Assembly: GCA_016213735.1 (NCBI GenBank)
Contig: JACQZU010000022.1
Location: forward strand, 1 to 59,170
Length of the DNA: 59,170 nucleotides
DNA from: Acidobacteriota bacterium
GTDB lineage: Bacteria; Acidobacteriota; Holophagae; Holophagales; Holophagaceae
Direction of reading: 5' to 3'
Below are positions 34,022 through 42,716 of the stretch, one piece after another. Under the pieces are notes generated by a model. The model was not told the origin of the DNA and searched no databases. It saw nothing but the letters and a program-made list of their open reading frames with translations. Numbering within the stretch: position 1 is the first letter of the stretch; the number at the start of each line of letters is the position of its first letter. The translations under genes were made by a program, and so were the position numbers.

Positions 34022-34912
34022 ATGGAGTTCTACATCCAGCTCGTCATCTCGGGGCTCGTGCTGGGCTCGATCTACGCCCTCGTGGCCCTGGGCTTCGCCA
34101 TCATCTTCAAGTCCACCAGCGTGGTGAACTTCGCCCAGGGCGAGCTGCTGATGTTCGGCGCCTACTACTGCTTCTCGATGGTGGTGCAGTACAAGATCCC
34201 GTGGTTCTGGGCCTTCCTGCTCACGCTGGTCTTCTCCATCGTGCTCGCCCTTCTGGTGGAGCGGCTCGTGCTCCGTCCGATGATCGGGGAGCCGGTCATC
34301 TCCATCATCATGGTGACCATCGGGCTCTCATCGGTCCTGCGGAGCATCGTGACGGCGGTGTGGGGGACCCAGATCCAGGTCTACGAGCCCCCGCTCTTCC
34401 CCGAGACCGCCGTGAACCTCATGGGGATCCCCACCAGCCAGGTGTACCTCTGGAGCTTCGGACTCGCCGCGGTCCTGCTCGGGCTCTTCGGCCTCTTCTT
34501 CAAGTTCTCCAAGGCCGGCGTGGCCATGCGGGCCACCGCGTTCTCCAACCAGGTGGCCCTCTCCATGGGGATTCCGGTGAAGAACATCTTCGCCCTGGCC
34601 TGGTGCATCGCGGCGGTGGTCTCGGCCATCGGGGGGGTCCTGATCGGTTCCATCAACGGCATCAACATCCAGCTGGGCCACTTCGGCCTGAAGGTCTTTC
34701 CTGCGGTCATCCTGGGCGGCCTGGACTCCATCCTGGGTGCCGCCGTGGGCGGCATCATCGTGGGAGTTCTCGAAAACCTCTCGGACGGCGTGTTGAAGAG
34801 CGCCTTCGGCCTGCAGGGGATCAAGGAGGTGGCGCCCTTCGTCTTCCTGGTCCTCATCCTGATGGTCAAGCCCTACGGCCTGTTCGGGAAGAAGGAGATC
34901 GAGCGGGTATGA
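34022..34912 (+). CDS. livH: LIV-type ABC transporter permease (LivH-like), second system
   Basis: 296 residues, ATG after CCGGAGGATCC. About eight hydrophobic helices. Family blocks: LVLGSIYALVALGFAIIFKSTSVVNFAQGELLMFGAYYC, the cytoplasmic docking loop KAGVAMRATAFSNQVALSMGI, and FGLKVFPAVILGGLDSILGAAVGGIIVG. It pairs with the LivM-like protein two frames downstream. Its stop overlaps a 25-codon frame (ATGA at 34909-34912). Confidence 0.92.
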   Translation: MEFYIQLVISGLVLGSIYALVALGFAIIFKSTSVVNFAQGELLMFGAYYCFSMVVQYKIPWFWAFLLTLVFSIVLALLVERLVLRPMIGEPVISIIMVTIGLSSVLRSIVTAVWGTQIQVYEPPLFPETAVNLMGIPTSQVYLWSFGLAAVLLGLFGLFFKFSKAGVAMRATAFSNQVALSMGIPVKNIFALAWCIAAVVSAIGGVLIGSINGINIQLGHFGLKVFPAVILGGLDSILGAAVGGIIVGVLENLSDGVLKSAFGLQGIKEVAPFVFLVLILMVKPYGLFGKKEIERV

Positions 34913-34986
34913 GCGGACCGAGGAAGGACCCGGGCGTGACCCCTGGCCAGGCATTCAATCCCACGGCGGAGCGGAAGAAGCCATGA
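34909..34986 (+). CDS. Possible 25-residue ORF linking livH and livM
   Basis: The ATG overlaps the livH stop (ATGA) and the TGA overlaps the livM ATG (ATGA at 34983-34986), so one ribosome could read through livH, the short frame and livM by re-initiation. The peptide is polar and basic, with Lys-Lys-Pro at the end and no membrane segment. It fills the whole gap between two genes that elsewhere in this window are directly coupled. No recognised function. Confidence 0.3.
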   Translation: MSGPRKDPGVTPGQAFNPTAERKKP

Positions 34987-36035
34987 GCGTAGCCCACTGC
35001 GGAGACTTCAGGCAATCGTACAAGGACGACATGAAGGTCCTGGAAACCCGCTTCGTCCGGGTCTCCGTGGGAGCCTTCCTGGTCCTGCTCTACGTGTTCC
35101 CCCTGTTCATGTCGAACTACGCGACGAGCACCATGACCACCATCGGGATCGCGGTGATCGGCGCCCTGGGGATCAACATCGTCACCGGCTTCACGGGGCA
35201 GATCTCCCTCGGCCAGGGCGCCTTCATGGGCGTCGGGGCCTTCGCCTGCTCCTACTTCATGCGGATCCTGCACATGCCCTTCTGGATCGCCATGCCTGCC
35301 GCCGGGCTCACCACGGCTGCGGTGGGCATGGTCTTCGGGCTCCCCAGCGCCCGCCTGAAGGGCCTCTACCTGGCCATCGCCACGCTGGCGGCGCAGTTCA
35401 TCCTGCAGTACCTCTTCATCCACATGGAGGCCGTGACCGGCGGCAGCAACGGGATCCCCTCTCCACCCCCGGAGATCGGCTCCTTCGCCTTCGACGGGGA
35501 CCGCTCCAAGTACTACCTGACCATCACCATCGCCGTCCTTGCCGTGCTGTTCACCACCAACCTGGTCCGGTCACGGGACGGAAGGGCCTTCATCGCCGTG
35601 CGGGACCACTACCTCTCCGCGGAAATCATGGGCATCCACCTCTTCAAGTACCGCCTCCTCTCCTTCGCCGTGAGCGCCTTCTACGCCGGCGTCGCGGGAA
35701 GCCTCTGGGGGATGTACACGGGGTACATCTCCGCGGAGCACTTCACCATCGCGGAGTCCATCAACTACCTGGCCATGATCATCATCGGGGGGCTCGGCAG
35801 CGTCCTTGGCTCCATTTTCGGGGCCATCTTCATGACCCTCCTCCCCCAGGCCCTCACCGTGGGCACCGGGGCCCTGGCCCAGACTTTTCCGAAGATCGGC
35901 TTCCTGATCATGAGCTTCAAGGACGGGGTCTTCGGCCTCATCGTCATCCTTTTCCTGATCTTCGAGCCCGACGGTCTGGCCCACCGATGGCGCCAGATCA
36001 AGGCCTACTGGAAACTCTTCCCCTTCAGCTACTGA
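34983..36035 (+). CDS. livM: LIV-type ABC transporter permease (LivM-like), second system
   Basis: 350 residues. LivM features: TIGIAVIGALGINIVTGFTGQISLGQGAFMGVGAFA, then FGLPSARLKGLYLAIATLAAQFILQYL, the docking loop DGRAFIAVRDHYLSAEIMGIHLFKYRLLSFAVSAFYAGVAG, and YLAMIIIGGLGSVLGSIFGA near the end. Nine or ten membrane helices. The first 20 residues are polar and follow a GGAAGAAGCC site. With LivH it forms the channel of the second importer. Confidence 0.92.
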   Translation: MSVAHCGDFRQSYKDDMKVLETRFVRVSVGAFLVLLYVFPLFMSNYATSTMTTIGIAVIGALGINIVTGFTGQISLGQGAFMGVGAFACSYFMRILHMPFWIAMPAAGLTTAAVGMVFGLPSARLKGLYLAIATLAAQFILQYLFIHMEAVTGGSNGIPSPPPEIGSFAFDGDRSKYYLTITIAVLAVLFTTNLVRSRDGRAFIAVRDHYLSAEIMGIHLFKYRLLSFAVSAFYAGVAGSLWGMYTGYISAEHFTIAESINYLAMIIIGGLGSVLGSIFGAIFMTLLPQALTVGTGALAQTFPKIGFLIMSFKDGVFGLIVILFLIFEPDGLAHRWRQIKAYWKLFPFSY

Positions 36036-36163
36036 CGGTCCCCGCTTTCCCGGACAGGCCGTCTGTCGATTCCCTCCACTTCAACCCCCACCCTTTCATC
36101 CACCTCGGCCACCGCCGAGCCTCCACCACCGGCAGTTCCACTCCACCTGGAAAGGAGATCGCT

Positions 36164-37330
36164 ATGAAGCGACTGACCGCGTCAATCGCCCTGGCCGTCC
36201 TGGCCGCCCTGTCCGTACCCGCACGGGCCCAGGAGATCGTCATCGGCAACCTCGCCGACATCACGGGCGGCACCGGGGACGTAGGCAAGCCGTACGCCGA
36301 CGGCGTCAAGGCCTACACCGACCACATCAATGCCTCCGGCGGCATCAACGGGAAGAAGATCAAGCTCCTGCAGCAGGACTATGCCTACAAGATCCCGGAG
36401 GCCCTGGCCCTGTACAAGAAGTTCAAGGACCAGGACAAGGTGCTCGCCATCCAGGGCTGGGGCAGCGGCGACACCGAGGCCCTCAAGGAGCAGGTGGCCA
36501 AGGACCAGATCCCCTACTGGTCGGCCTCCTACTCGGCCCACCTGACGGACCCGGCCAAGTCTCCCTACAACTTCTTCTGCGCCGTGGACTATTCCACCGC
36601 CCTCCGAGGGGCCCTCAAGTACCTCAAGGACAACTGGAAGGAGAGCCGCAAGCCCAAGGTGGCCTTCATCTATCCCGACGTGGGCTACGGCAAGGCCCCC
36701 ATTCCCGCCGGAAAGAAGTACGCCGAGGAACTGGGCTTCGAGATCGTGGGCGAGGAGAACGTCGATCTCAAGGCCCTGGAGGCCACCACCCAGCTCCTGA
36801 ACATCAAGAAGAAGGATCCCGACTTCGCCTGGATCGGCGGCACCAAGGTCTCCACCTCCGTCATCCTGAAGGACGCCAAGAAGCTCGGCCTCCGCACCAA
36901 GTTCTTCGGGAACATCTGGAGCGCGGACGAAGGCATGCCCAAGCTGGCCGGCGGCGCAGAGGAGGGCTACATGATCATCATCGGCGCCGCCCTCTACGGG
37001 GAGAACGTTCCCGGGATGGCCGCGATCAAGAAGGCCACCAACAACCAGCCGGTTGTGAGCCACTGGATCCGCGGGTGGGTCTCCATGATGACCATGTGCG
37101 AGGTTCTCAAGGCCGCCGACAAGGCCAAGGAGCTCAACGGCCCCGGCATCCGGAAGCATGCCGAACAGCTTAAGAACTTCAACACCCAGGGCCTCACCGC
37201 CCCCATCACCTACACCTCCACGGACCACCGGCCCTTCATGTCCGTCATCGTGGCCGAGTTCAAGGGCGGCCAGATGGTGAAGAAGGCCACCGTCGAGCTC
37301 CCGCGCAAGCAGGAGTGGATCGGATTCTGA
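36164..37330 (+). CDS. Periplasmic substrate-binding protein, second LIV-type system
   Basis: 388 residues from the ATG at 36164, which has AAAGGAG eight bases upstream. Signal peptide MKRLTASIALAVLAALSVPARAQ. The mature part starts EIVIGNLADITGGTGDVGKPYADGVKAYTDHINASGGINGKK, the canonical LIV-binding N-terminal lobe, and continues IQGWGSGDTEALKEQVAKDQIPYWSASYSA at the ligand site. It is of the subgroup found with acyl-CoA ligases and PaaK-like genes in aromatic- or fatty-acid-degrading bacteria. A strong hairpin follows (37345-37370), which may keep its mRNA abundant. Confidence 0.92.
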   Translation: MKRLTASIALAVLAALSVPARAQEIVIGNLADITGGTGDVGKPYADGVKAYTDHINASGGINGKKIKLLQQDYAYKIPEALALYKKFKDQDKVLAIQGWGSGDTEALKEQVAKDQIPYWSASYSAHLTDPAKSPYNFFCAVDYSTALRGALKYLKDNWKESRKPKVAFIYPDVGYGKAPIPAGKKYAEELGFEIVGEENVDLKALEATTQLLNIKKKDPDFAWIGGTKVSTSVILKDAKKLGLRTKFFGNIWSADEGMPKLAGGAEEGYMIIIGAALYGENVPGMAAIKKATNNQPVVSHWIRGWVSMMTMCEVLKAADKAKELNGPGIRKHAEQLKNFNTQGLTAPITYTSTDHRPFMSVIVAEFKGGQMVKKATVELPRKQEWIGF

Positions 37331-37344
37331 TTTTCCGGGCGGAA

Positions 37345-37370
37345 GCGGGGGAGGCGACGGCCTCCCCCGC
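37345..37370 (+). terminator. Strong hairpin after the second binding-protein gene
   Basis: GCGGGGGAGGC (37345-37355), loop GACG, GCCTCCCCCGC (37360-37370): a perfect 11-bp stem 14 bases after the stop codon, followed by CTTTCC. It can act as a partial terminator or a 3' block against exonucleases before livF. Confidence 0.6.
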
Positions 37371-37429
37371 CTTTCCCGGCCTCGCCGGGCTGCCGTTCTC
37401 CGCGTGAAAGGGAGCGAAGAGCCGAACCC

Positions 37430-38224
<795 letters not shown>

Positions 38225-38247
38225 AACGCGCAGGCGGGGAGGGGCCC

Positions 38248-39510
38248 ATGGACCGGACGCGGGGATTCCTGCACGCGGAGGTGGAGGCGAGGGACTGGGA
38301 GGAACAGCGGTCCCTCCAGGCCGCGCGCCTCCGGGAGGTCCTGGCCCTCGGCGAGGCCCAGGCGCCCGCTGTGGCGGCCCTCCTCCGGGGGGCCGGGGCC
38401 CGGGCAGGCGACTTCCACAGCCTGGAGGACTTGGGCCGCCTTCCGGTCACACCCAAGGCCCGGCTCGTGGAACTGCAGCGCGAGCACCCGCCCTTCGGCG
38501 GTTTCCTGGCGGTTCCCTTGGCCCAGGTCCGGCGGATCTTCCGCTCCCCGGGGCCCATCCTGGACCCCCAGACCCCGGGGGAGGGATGGGGCTGGGAGGA
38601 AGGCCTCTTCGCCGCTGGTTTCCGACCCGGGGACGTGTGCGTCAACACCTTCGGGTACCAGATGACTCCGGCGGGGATGATGTTCGACGAGGCCCTGGGG
38701 GCCCTGGGCTGCCCCCTGGTTCCCACGGGGGTGGGAGACCGGGACACCCAGATCGAGATCCTCCGCTCCCTGGGCGTGACCGGCTACACGGGCATGGCGT
38801 CCTTCCTGCTCCAGATCGGGGAGCGCGCCCGGGAGCAGGGCCTGGACCCTGCCCGGGACTTCCACCTGAAGGCGGCCTTCACCACCGCCGAGCCCCTGCC
38901 GGACAGCCTCCGGAACTCGGTGGAAGAGATGTTCGGTGCCACGGTCCGCCAGGGCTTCGGCACGGCCGAGTGCGGGTGCCTGGCCTACGAGTGCCACGAG
39001 AGGGGCGGCATGCACCTGGCCAGCCGGGCCATTGTGGAGATCGCCGATCCCGAGAGCGGCCGTCCCCTGGGCCCCGGGGAGATCGGCGAGATCGTGGTGA
39101 CCCTCCTGAGCCCAGCCTTTCCCCTCCTTCGCCTCGGAACCGGCGACCTCTCCGCGGTGGACCCTGTTGCCTGCGCCTGCGGCCGCCCGGCTCCCAAGCT
39201 CCGGGGCTGGCTGGGGCGCTGCGACCAGCTGGTGAAGGTCAAGGGCATGTTCCTCCACCCCGGCGCGGTCCAGGCGGCCATGCGGGCATTCCCGGAGGTG
39301 GCCCGCTTCCGCGCCGTGGTGACCCGTGAGGAGGGCCGGGACGTCCTGACCGTCCAGGCGGAGGCCCAGGCCCCGGACGAAGGGCTCCGGGTCCGGATCG
39401 AGACCCGCCTGCGGGAGGCCCTGGGGATCGGTGCGGGATGCCGCTGGGTCCCGGGGGACTCCCTCCCCGCCGACGGGAAGGTGATCGATGACCTGAGAAA
39501 ATGGGACTAA
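38248..39510 (+). CDS. PaaK-like adenylate-forming protein lacking the canonical P-loop
   Basis: 420 residues from the ATG at 38248 (GGGGAGGGGCCC upstream). It resembles phenylacetate-CoA ligase: N-terminal helices, HLKAAFTTAEPLPDSLRNSVEEMFGATVRQGFGTAECGCLAYEC (motif resembling the YGTTE adenine site), FPLLRLGTGDLSAVDP, and the C-terminal CACGRPAPKLRGWLGRCDQLVKVKGMFLHPGAV segment. The ATP phosphate loop of PaaK (SSGTTGKPT) is missing; the equivalent stretch reads FRSPGPILDPQTPGEGW. It may therefore use another ATP-binding mode, or act as a transport-linked accessory. It is last in the importer operon, 23 bases after livF. Confidence 0.82.
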   Translation: MDRTRGFLHAEVEARDWEEQRSLQAARLREVLALGEAQAPAVAALLRGAGARAGDFHSLEDLGRLPVTPKARLVELQREHPPFGGFLAVPLAQVRRIFRSPGPILDPQTPGEGWGWEEGLFAAGFRPGDVCVNTFGYQMTPAGMMFDEALGALGCPLVPTGVGDRDTQIEILRSLGVTGYTGMASFLLQIGERAREQGLDPARDFHLKAAFTTAEPLPDSLRNSVEEMFGATVRQGFGTAECGCLAYECHERGGMHLASRAIVEIADPESGRPLGPGEIGEIVVTLLSPAFPLLRLGTGDLSAVDPVACACGRPAPKLRGWLGRCDQLVKVKGMFLHPGAVQAAMRAFPEVARFRAVVTREEGRDVLTVQAEAQAPDEGLRVRIETRLREALGIGAGCRWVPGDSLPADGKVIDDLRKWD

Positions 39511-39538
39511 TCTGTTGTTCTTCCCGTGGGGGTGGTGA

Positions 39539-40210
39539 ATGCTCGTGCGCGAACGAATGACGGCGAATCCAGTGGTCGTCCATCCCGAGACCTCCTTTCA
39601 GGACGCCCTCCAGCTGCTCCGGGAGAAGAAGATCCGGCGCCTCCCGGTGGTGGACAAGCACGGCGACCTGGTGGGGATCGTGGTGGAGAAGGACCTGCTC
39701 TTCGCCTCGCCTTCTCCTGCCACCACGCTGAACGTGTACGAGGTCCACTACCTGCTGTCCAAGCTGGCCATCCAGGACGTGATGACCAAGCAGGTCTTCA
39801 CCGTGGGGGAGGATTGCCCTCTTGAGGAGGCGGCCCGCATCATGATCGACCACAAGATCGGCAGCCTGCCGATCGTGGAAGGAAAGCGCCTCAAGGGCAT
39901 CATCACCGAGACCGACGTGTTCAAGGTCATGGCCGAGGCCCTGGGGGGCCGGGCCAAGGGCCTCCGCATCGTGATGCGCGTCCCCGAAGTGAAGGGCGAG
40001 TTGGCCCAACTCACGGCCCGGATCGCCGAACTGGGAGGCAACATCGTGAGCCTCGCGGTCTTCCAGAACTCCGACGCCCAGCACAGGGAGATCACCCTGA
40101 AGGTGCAGGAGGTTGCACGGGAGGCGGTCCTCGCTGCCCTGGAGAAGACCGGCGCGGAGATCATGGACGTCCGCGAGATTGCCAGCGAGTACAAGCCCAA
40201 GATGGTCTGA
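39539..40210 (+). CDS. CBS-pair and ACT domain protein (AcuB-like)
   Basis: 223 residues, with GGGGGTGGTGA before the ATG. Two CBS motifs (about 1-58, RERMTANPVVVHPETSFQDALQLLREKKIRRLPVVD; and about 77-135, VQDVMTKQVFTVGEDCPLEEAARIMIDHKIGSLPIVE) form a Bateman module that binds adenine nucleotides. Residues about 143-215 form an ACT domain (GLRIVMRVPEVKGELAQLTARIAELGGNIVSLAVF), a small-ligand sensor. The layout equals AcuB of acetoin metabolism, but no acetoin gene is nearby. It may sense the energy state for the preceding CoA-ligase operon; inference only. Confidence 0.85.
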   Translation: MLVRERMTANPVVVHPETSFQDALQLLREKKIRRLPVVDKHGDLVGIVVEKDLLFASPSPATTLNVYEVHYLLSKLAIQDVMTKQVFTVGEDCPLEEAARIMIDHKIGSLPIVEGKRLKGIITETDVFKVMAEALGGRAKGLRIVMRVPEVKGELAQLTARIAELGGNIVSLAVFQNSDAQHREITLKVQEVAREAVLAALEKTGAEIMDVREIASEYKPKMV

Positions 40211-40289
40211 AGGGCCTTTCCCGCAACCAAGCACGCCCTTTTCCTCCCCAGATGGACCCCGCAGGGGGAAGGGACGGGGGGGGGCGGGG

Positions 40290-40745
40290 TCACCACCCCT
40301 GGGTCTGTCGCAGGGCCTCGTAAAGGGCCACGGCGGCGGCCTGGGCCAGGTTCAGGCTGCGGTGGAAGTCCCCCAGCATGGGGATCCGGACCAGGCGATC
40401 GGCGTTGCCCTCCAGGATCTCCGGGGGCAGGCCCACCGTCTCGCGACCGAAGACCAGGCCATCCCCTGCGGCGAATGGGACTTCCGTATGGATTCGTCGC
40501 CCCTTGGTGGAAAAGAACCACAGCCGGCGGGCCGGATTCCGGGCGAGGAGGTCGTCCCAGTCCGCGTAGTGGGTGGGGTTCAGGCGTTCCCAGTAGTCCA
40601 GGCCCGCCCGGCGCACCGCAGCCTCCCCCGCGTCGAAGCCCAGGGGGTGCACCAGGTGGAGCCGGGCCCCGTTGGAGACACAGAGCCGGCCGATGCTGCC
40701 CGTGTTCTGGGGGATCTCGGGCTGGTGCAGAATGATGTGGAACAT
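40290..40745 (-). CDS. trmL: tRNA (cytidine/uridine-34-2'-O)-methyltransferase
   Basis: 151 residues, the size of TrmL, a SPOUT methyltransferase that methylates the ribose of wobble residue 34 in tRNA-Leu using S-adenosylmethionine. Motifs: FHIILHQPEIPQNTGSIGRLC at the N-terminus, LVFGRETVGLPPEIL, and the trefoil-knot segment RIPMLGDFHRSLNLAQAAAVALYEALRQ that holds the cofactor. Divergent from the HIT gene with 26 bases between start codons. Confidence 0.92.
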   Translation of the reverse strand: MFHIILHQPEIPQNTGSIGRLCVSNGARLHLVHPLGFDAGEAAVRRAGLDYWERLNPTHYADWDDLLARNPARRLWFFSTKGRRIHTEVPFAAGDGLVFGRETVGLPPEILEGNADRLVRIPMLGDFHRSLNLAQAAAVALYEALRQTQGW

Positions 40746-40771
40746 TCCACGACAGACTAGCGGAGGAAGGG

Positions 40772-41122
40772 ATGAGCGACTGCCTGTTCTGCAAAATCGT
40801 GCGGAAGCAGATTCCGGCGGAAGTGGTGCATGAAGACGAGCAGGTGCTGGCCTTCAAGGACATCTCCCCCCGGGCGCCGGTGCACATCCTTCTGATTCCC
40901 AAGGCCCACTGCTCCGGCCTGAACGAACTGACCCCCGACGTTCAGGCCGCGGTGCCTCGCCTGATGGAAGTGGCGGCCCGCCTCGCCCGGGAGCTGGGCG
41001 TGGCCGAATCCGGCTGGCGCCTCCTGTCCAACTGCGGCGCGGATGGAGGCCAGGCGGTCTTCCACCTCCACTTCCACCTCCTGGGGGGCCGGCCACTGGG
41101 TGGAATGGTGGGGCGCGGGTAG
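40772..41122 (+). CDS. HIT-family protein (histidine triad nucleotide-binding)
   Basis: 116 residues. Starts MSDCLFCKIVRKQIPAEVVHEDEQVLAFKDISPRAPVHILLIPKAH, with the CxxC pair of many bacterial HIT proteins, and carries the triad FHLHFHLLGG (H-x-H-x-H-x-x). Such HinT-like enzymes hydrolyse AMP-lysine or aminoacyl-AMP type phosphoramidates. Residues AGG after the triad and the C-terminal MVGRG fit HinT. An AGGAAGGG ribosome-binding site precedes the ATG. Confidence 0.92.
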   Translation: MSDCLFCKIVRKQIPAEVVHEDEQVLAFKDISPRAPVHILLIPKAHCSGLNELTPDVQAAVPRLMEVAARLARELGVAESGWRLLSNCGADGGQAVFHLHFHLLGGRPLGGMVGRG

Positions 41123-41258
41123 GGCGGACTTCCCAGCCGGGGGCGGCCCGGGGCTCCGCCGTGCAGGGAAGGCGGGGATGCCCTCTCCGGGGTCACCCGT
41201 GGCCGTTCAGGCCCCTTCCCGGGGGAGGGCACCCCTCCTTCTCCGCAACCGCCCTCCC

Positions 41259-42482
41259 TCACCCCGGAAGGCGCAGGGTGAAGGTGGAACCCCGTCCCAG
41301 CTCGCTCTCCACCTGGATCTCCCCCCCCATCTGCCAGACCAGGTGCTTGACGATGGAGAGCCCCAGGCCCGTTCCTGGGACCCCGCGGACCGAGGGGCTT
41401 CGGTAGAAGCGTTCGAAGATCCTCTTCTGCTCGTTCTCGGCGATCCCTGGGCCCTCGTCGGCGACCTCCCAGCGCAGCCAGGGTCCCTCGGGGGCCACGC
41501 GAAGGGATACCTTCCCACCCCGCGGGCTGAACTTGACTGCATTGCCCAGGAGGTTGTCCAGCAGTTGGTGGAGGCGGTGGAGGTCCACCCGCATCCGATG
41601 GCCGGACAGGGATGATTCGCTTTCCACGGTGAGCCGGATCTTCTTGTCCGCCGCGGCGGGTTGCAGCCCCCGCTCCAGGTCCGCCAGGAAGTCCGCGAGC
41701 AGCACCTCCCGGGGCTCCAGCCGCAGGGCCCCGGTCTCGATGCGGCTCAGCTCGGAGATGTCGTTGAGCAGGAGCGTCATGCGATCCACCGAGCGAAGGA
41801 TGGACCGCAGCCCTTCGGCCCCCTCGGGAGGGATCTCGCCGCTCTCGAGCAGTCCTTCCGCGGCGATGCGGATGCTGGTGACGGGGGTCTTCAACTCGTG
41901 ACTGGCGTTGGAGATGAATTTCTGGCGCGTGCTTTCCAGGGCTTCCAGGCGCGTGAAGTCGTCCACGGTGAGGAGGACCTGGCCCTTTCCCGGGGCGTCC
42001 TCCAGGGGCAGCGCCCGGATCCGGAGCACGCGGGGATCCCGGTGCAGGGTCCACTCGGCAGGAATGCCTGCGGCGCATTGCTCCAGGTTCCGGATGCTCT
42101 CGGGCTCCCGGAAGACCTCCGCGGCCGAAGCCCCGGCCTCGAGGAGGCTGGAAGGGCCCAGGAGGGTCCGGGCGGCGGGGTTGAAGCCCAGGACGCGAAG
42201 CGCCGGGTCCAGGAGGACGAGCCCCTCGCGCAGCTGGACGAGCAGGGCCGAGGCCCCCGCCCCCTCCCAGGGACCCGGGGGGCCCCCGCCTGGGGGCGGT
42301 CCCTCCGCTCCGCCCCGGCGAAAGATCAGGATCGCGGATCCGGCGATGGCCAGGATCCCCAGGGGACCGGCCCAGGGGTGCCGAGGCGCCATCAAGGCGG
42401 CGCCCCCCAGCACGGCCATGGCCCAGCCCACCAGCAGGGCGGCGGAGGGCAGTCGGGTTTCCCGGCCGGGCACGTACATCAC
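41259..42482 (-). CDS. PhoR-like membrane sensor histidine kinase
   Basis: 407 residues. Two membrane helices at about 12-30 and 36-54 with almost no periplasmic part between them, so it senses in or near the membrane. A PAS-like region (about 78-165; LREGLVLLDPALRVLGFNPAARTLLG) precedes HisKA (FISNASHELKTPVTSIRIAAEGLL, phospho-His in SHELKTP) and HATPase (LDNLLGNAVKFSPRGGKVSL; ADEGPGIAENEQKRIFERFYR; GTGLGLSIVKHLVW). The domain order is that of PhoR. No response regulator gene is beside it, so its partner is unknown. Divergent from the mraZ cluster across an AT-rich promoter region. Confidence 0.9.
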   Translation of the reverse strand: MMYVPGRETRLPSAALLVGWAMAVLGGAALMAPRHPWAGPLGILAIAGSAILIFRRGGAEGPPPGGGPPGPWEGAGASALLVQLREGLVLLDPALRVLGFNPAARTLLGPSSLLEAGASAAEVFREPESIRNLEQCAAGIPAEWTLHRDPRVLRIRALPLEDAPGKGQVLLTVDDFTRLEALESTRQKFISNASHELKTPVTSIRIAAEGLLESGEIPPEGAEGLRSILRSVDRMTLLLNDISELSRIETGALRLEPREVLLADFLADLERGLQPAAADKKIRLTVESESSLSGHRMRVDLHRLHQLLDNLLGNAVKFSPRGGKVSLRVAPEGPWLRWEVADEGPGIAENEQKRIFERFYRSPSVRGVPGTGLGLSIVKHLVWQMGGEIQVESELGRGSTFTLRLPG

Positions 42483-42555
42483 CCCAAGTATGAGGACCCC
42501 GCCTGAGCGGGAAGGTCTGCTCCCTTGAATGGGAGAGCGGATCAGGTTTGGATAT

Positions 42556-42579
42556 ACGAAATTATCGAAAATATTTCGT
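42556..42579. promoter_or_regulatory. AT-rich inverted repeat upstream of the mraZ promoter
   Basis: ACGAAAT (42556-42562) and ATTTCGT (42573-42579) form a perfect 7-base inverted repeat around TATCGAAAAT, in a patch of about 90 bases that is mostly A and T within otherwise very GC-rich DNA. It may be a regulator site or promoter element for the histidine kinase gene or mraZ. Confidence 0.35.
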
Positions 42580-42591
42580 TTTAATTTTCAC

Positions 42592-42620
42592 TTGTTGATT
42601 TTGTTCGACTTATCTAATTT
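42592..42620 (+). promoter_or_regulatory. mraZ promoter
   Basis: TTGTTG (42592-42597) and TAATTT (42615-42620) are 17 bases apart in the AT-rich patch. Transcription would start near 42627, at the first TGG box of the adjacent operator, about 90 bases before the mraZ start codon. Confidence 0.55.
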
Positions 42621-42624
42621 CAAG

Positions 42625-42669
42625 TGGAAATCAATGGAACGAAGTGGAATGAAATGGCTCATGGTGGAC
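42625..42669 (+). promoter_or_regulatory. MraZ operator: five TGG boxes at 10-bp spacing
   Basis: TGGAA (42625), TGGAA (42635), TGGAA (42645), TGGCT (42655) and TGGAC (42665) are direct repeats exactly ten bases apart. MraZ is known in other bacteria to bind TGGGN repeats separated by five bases upstream of its own gene, so this is almost certainly the autoregulatory site of the dcw cluster. It overlaps the predicted transcription start, which fits repression. Confidence 0.85.
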
Positions 42670-42716
42670 CATCCACTTTCATTTCCGACCCTTGATGGCA
42701 CTTGAAAGGCTGAACC

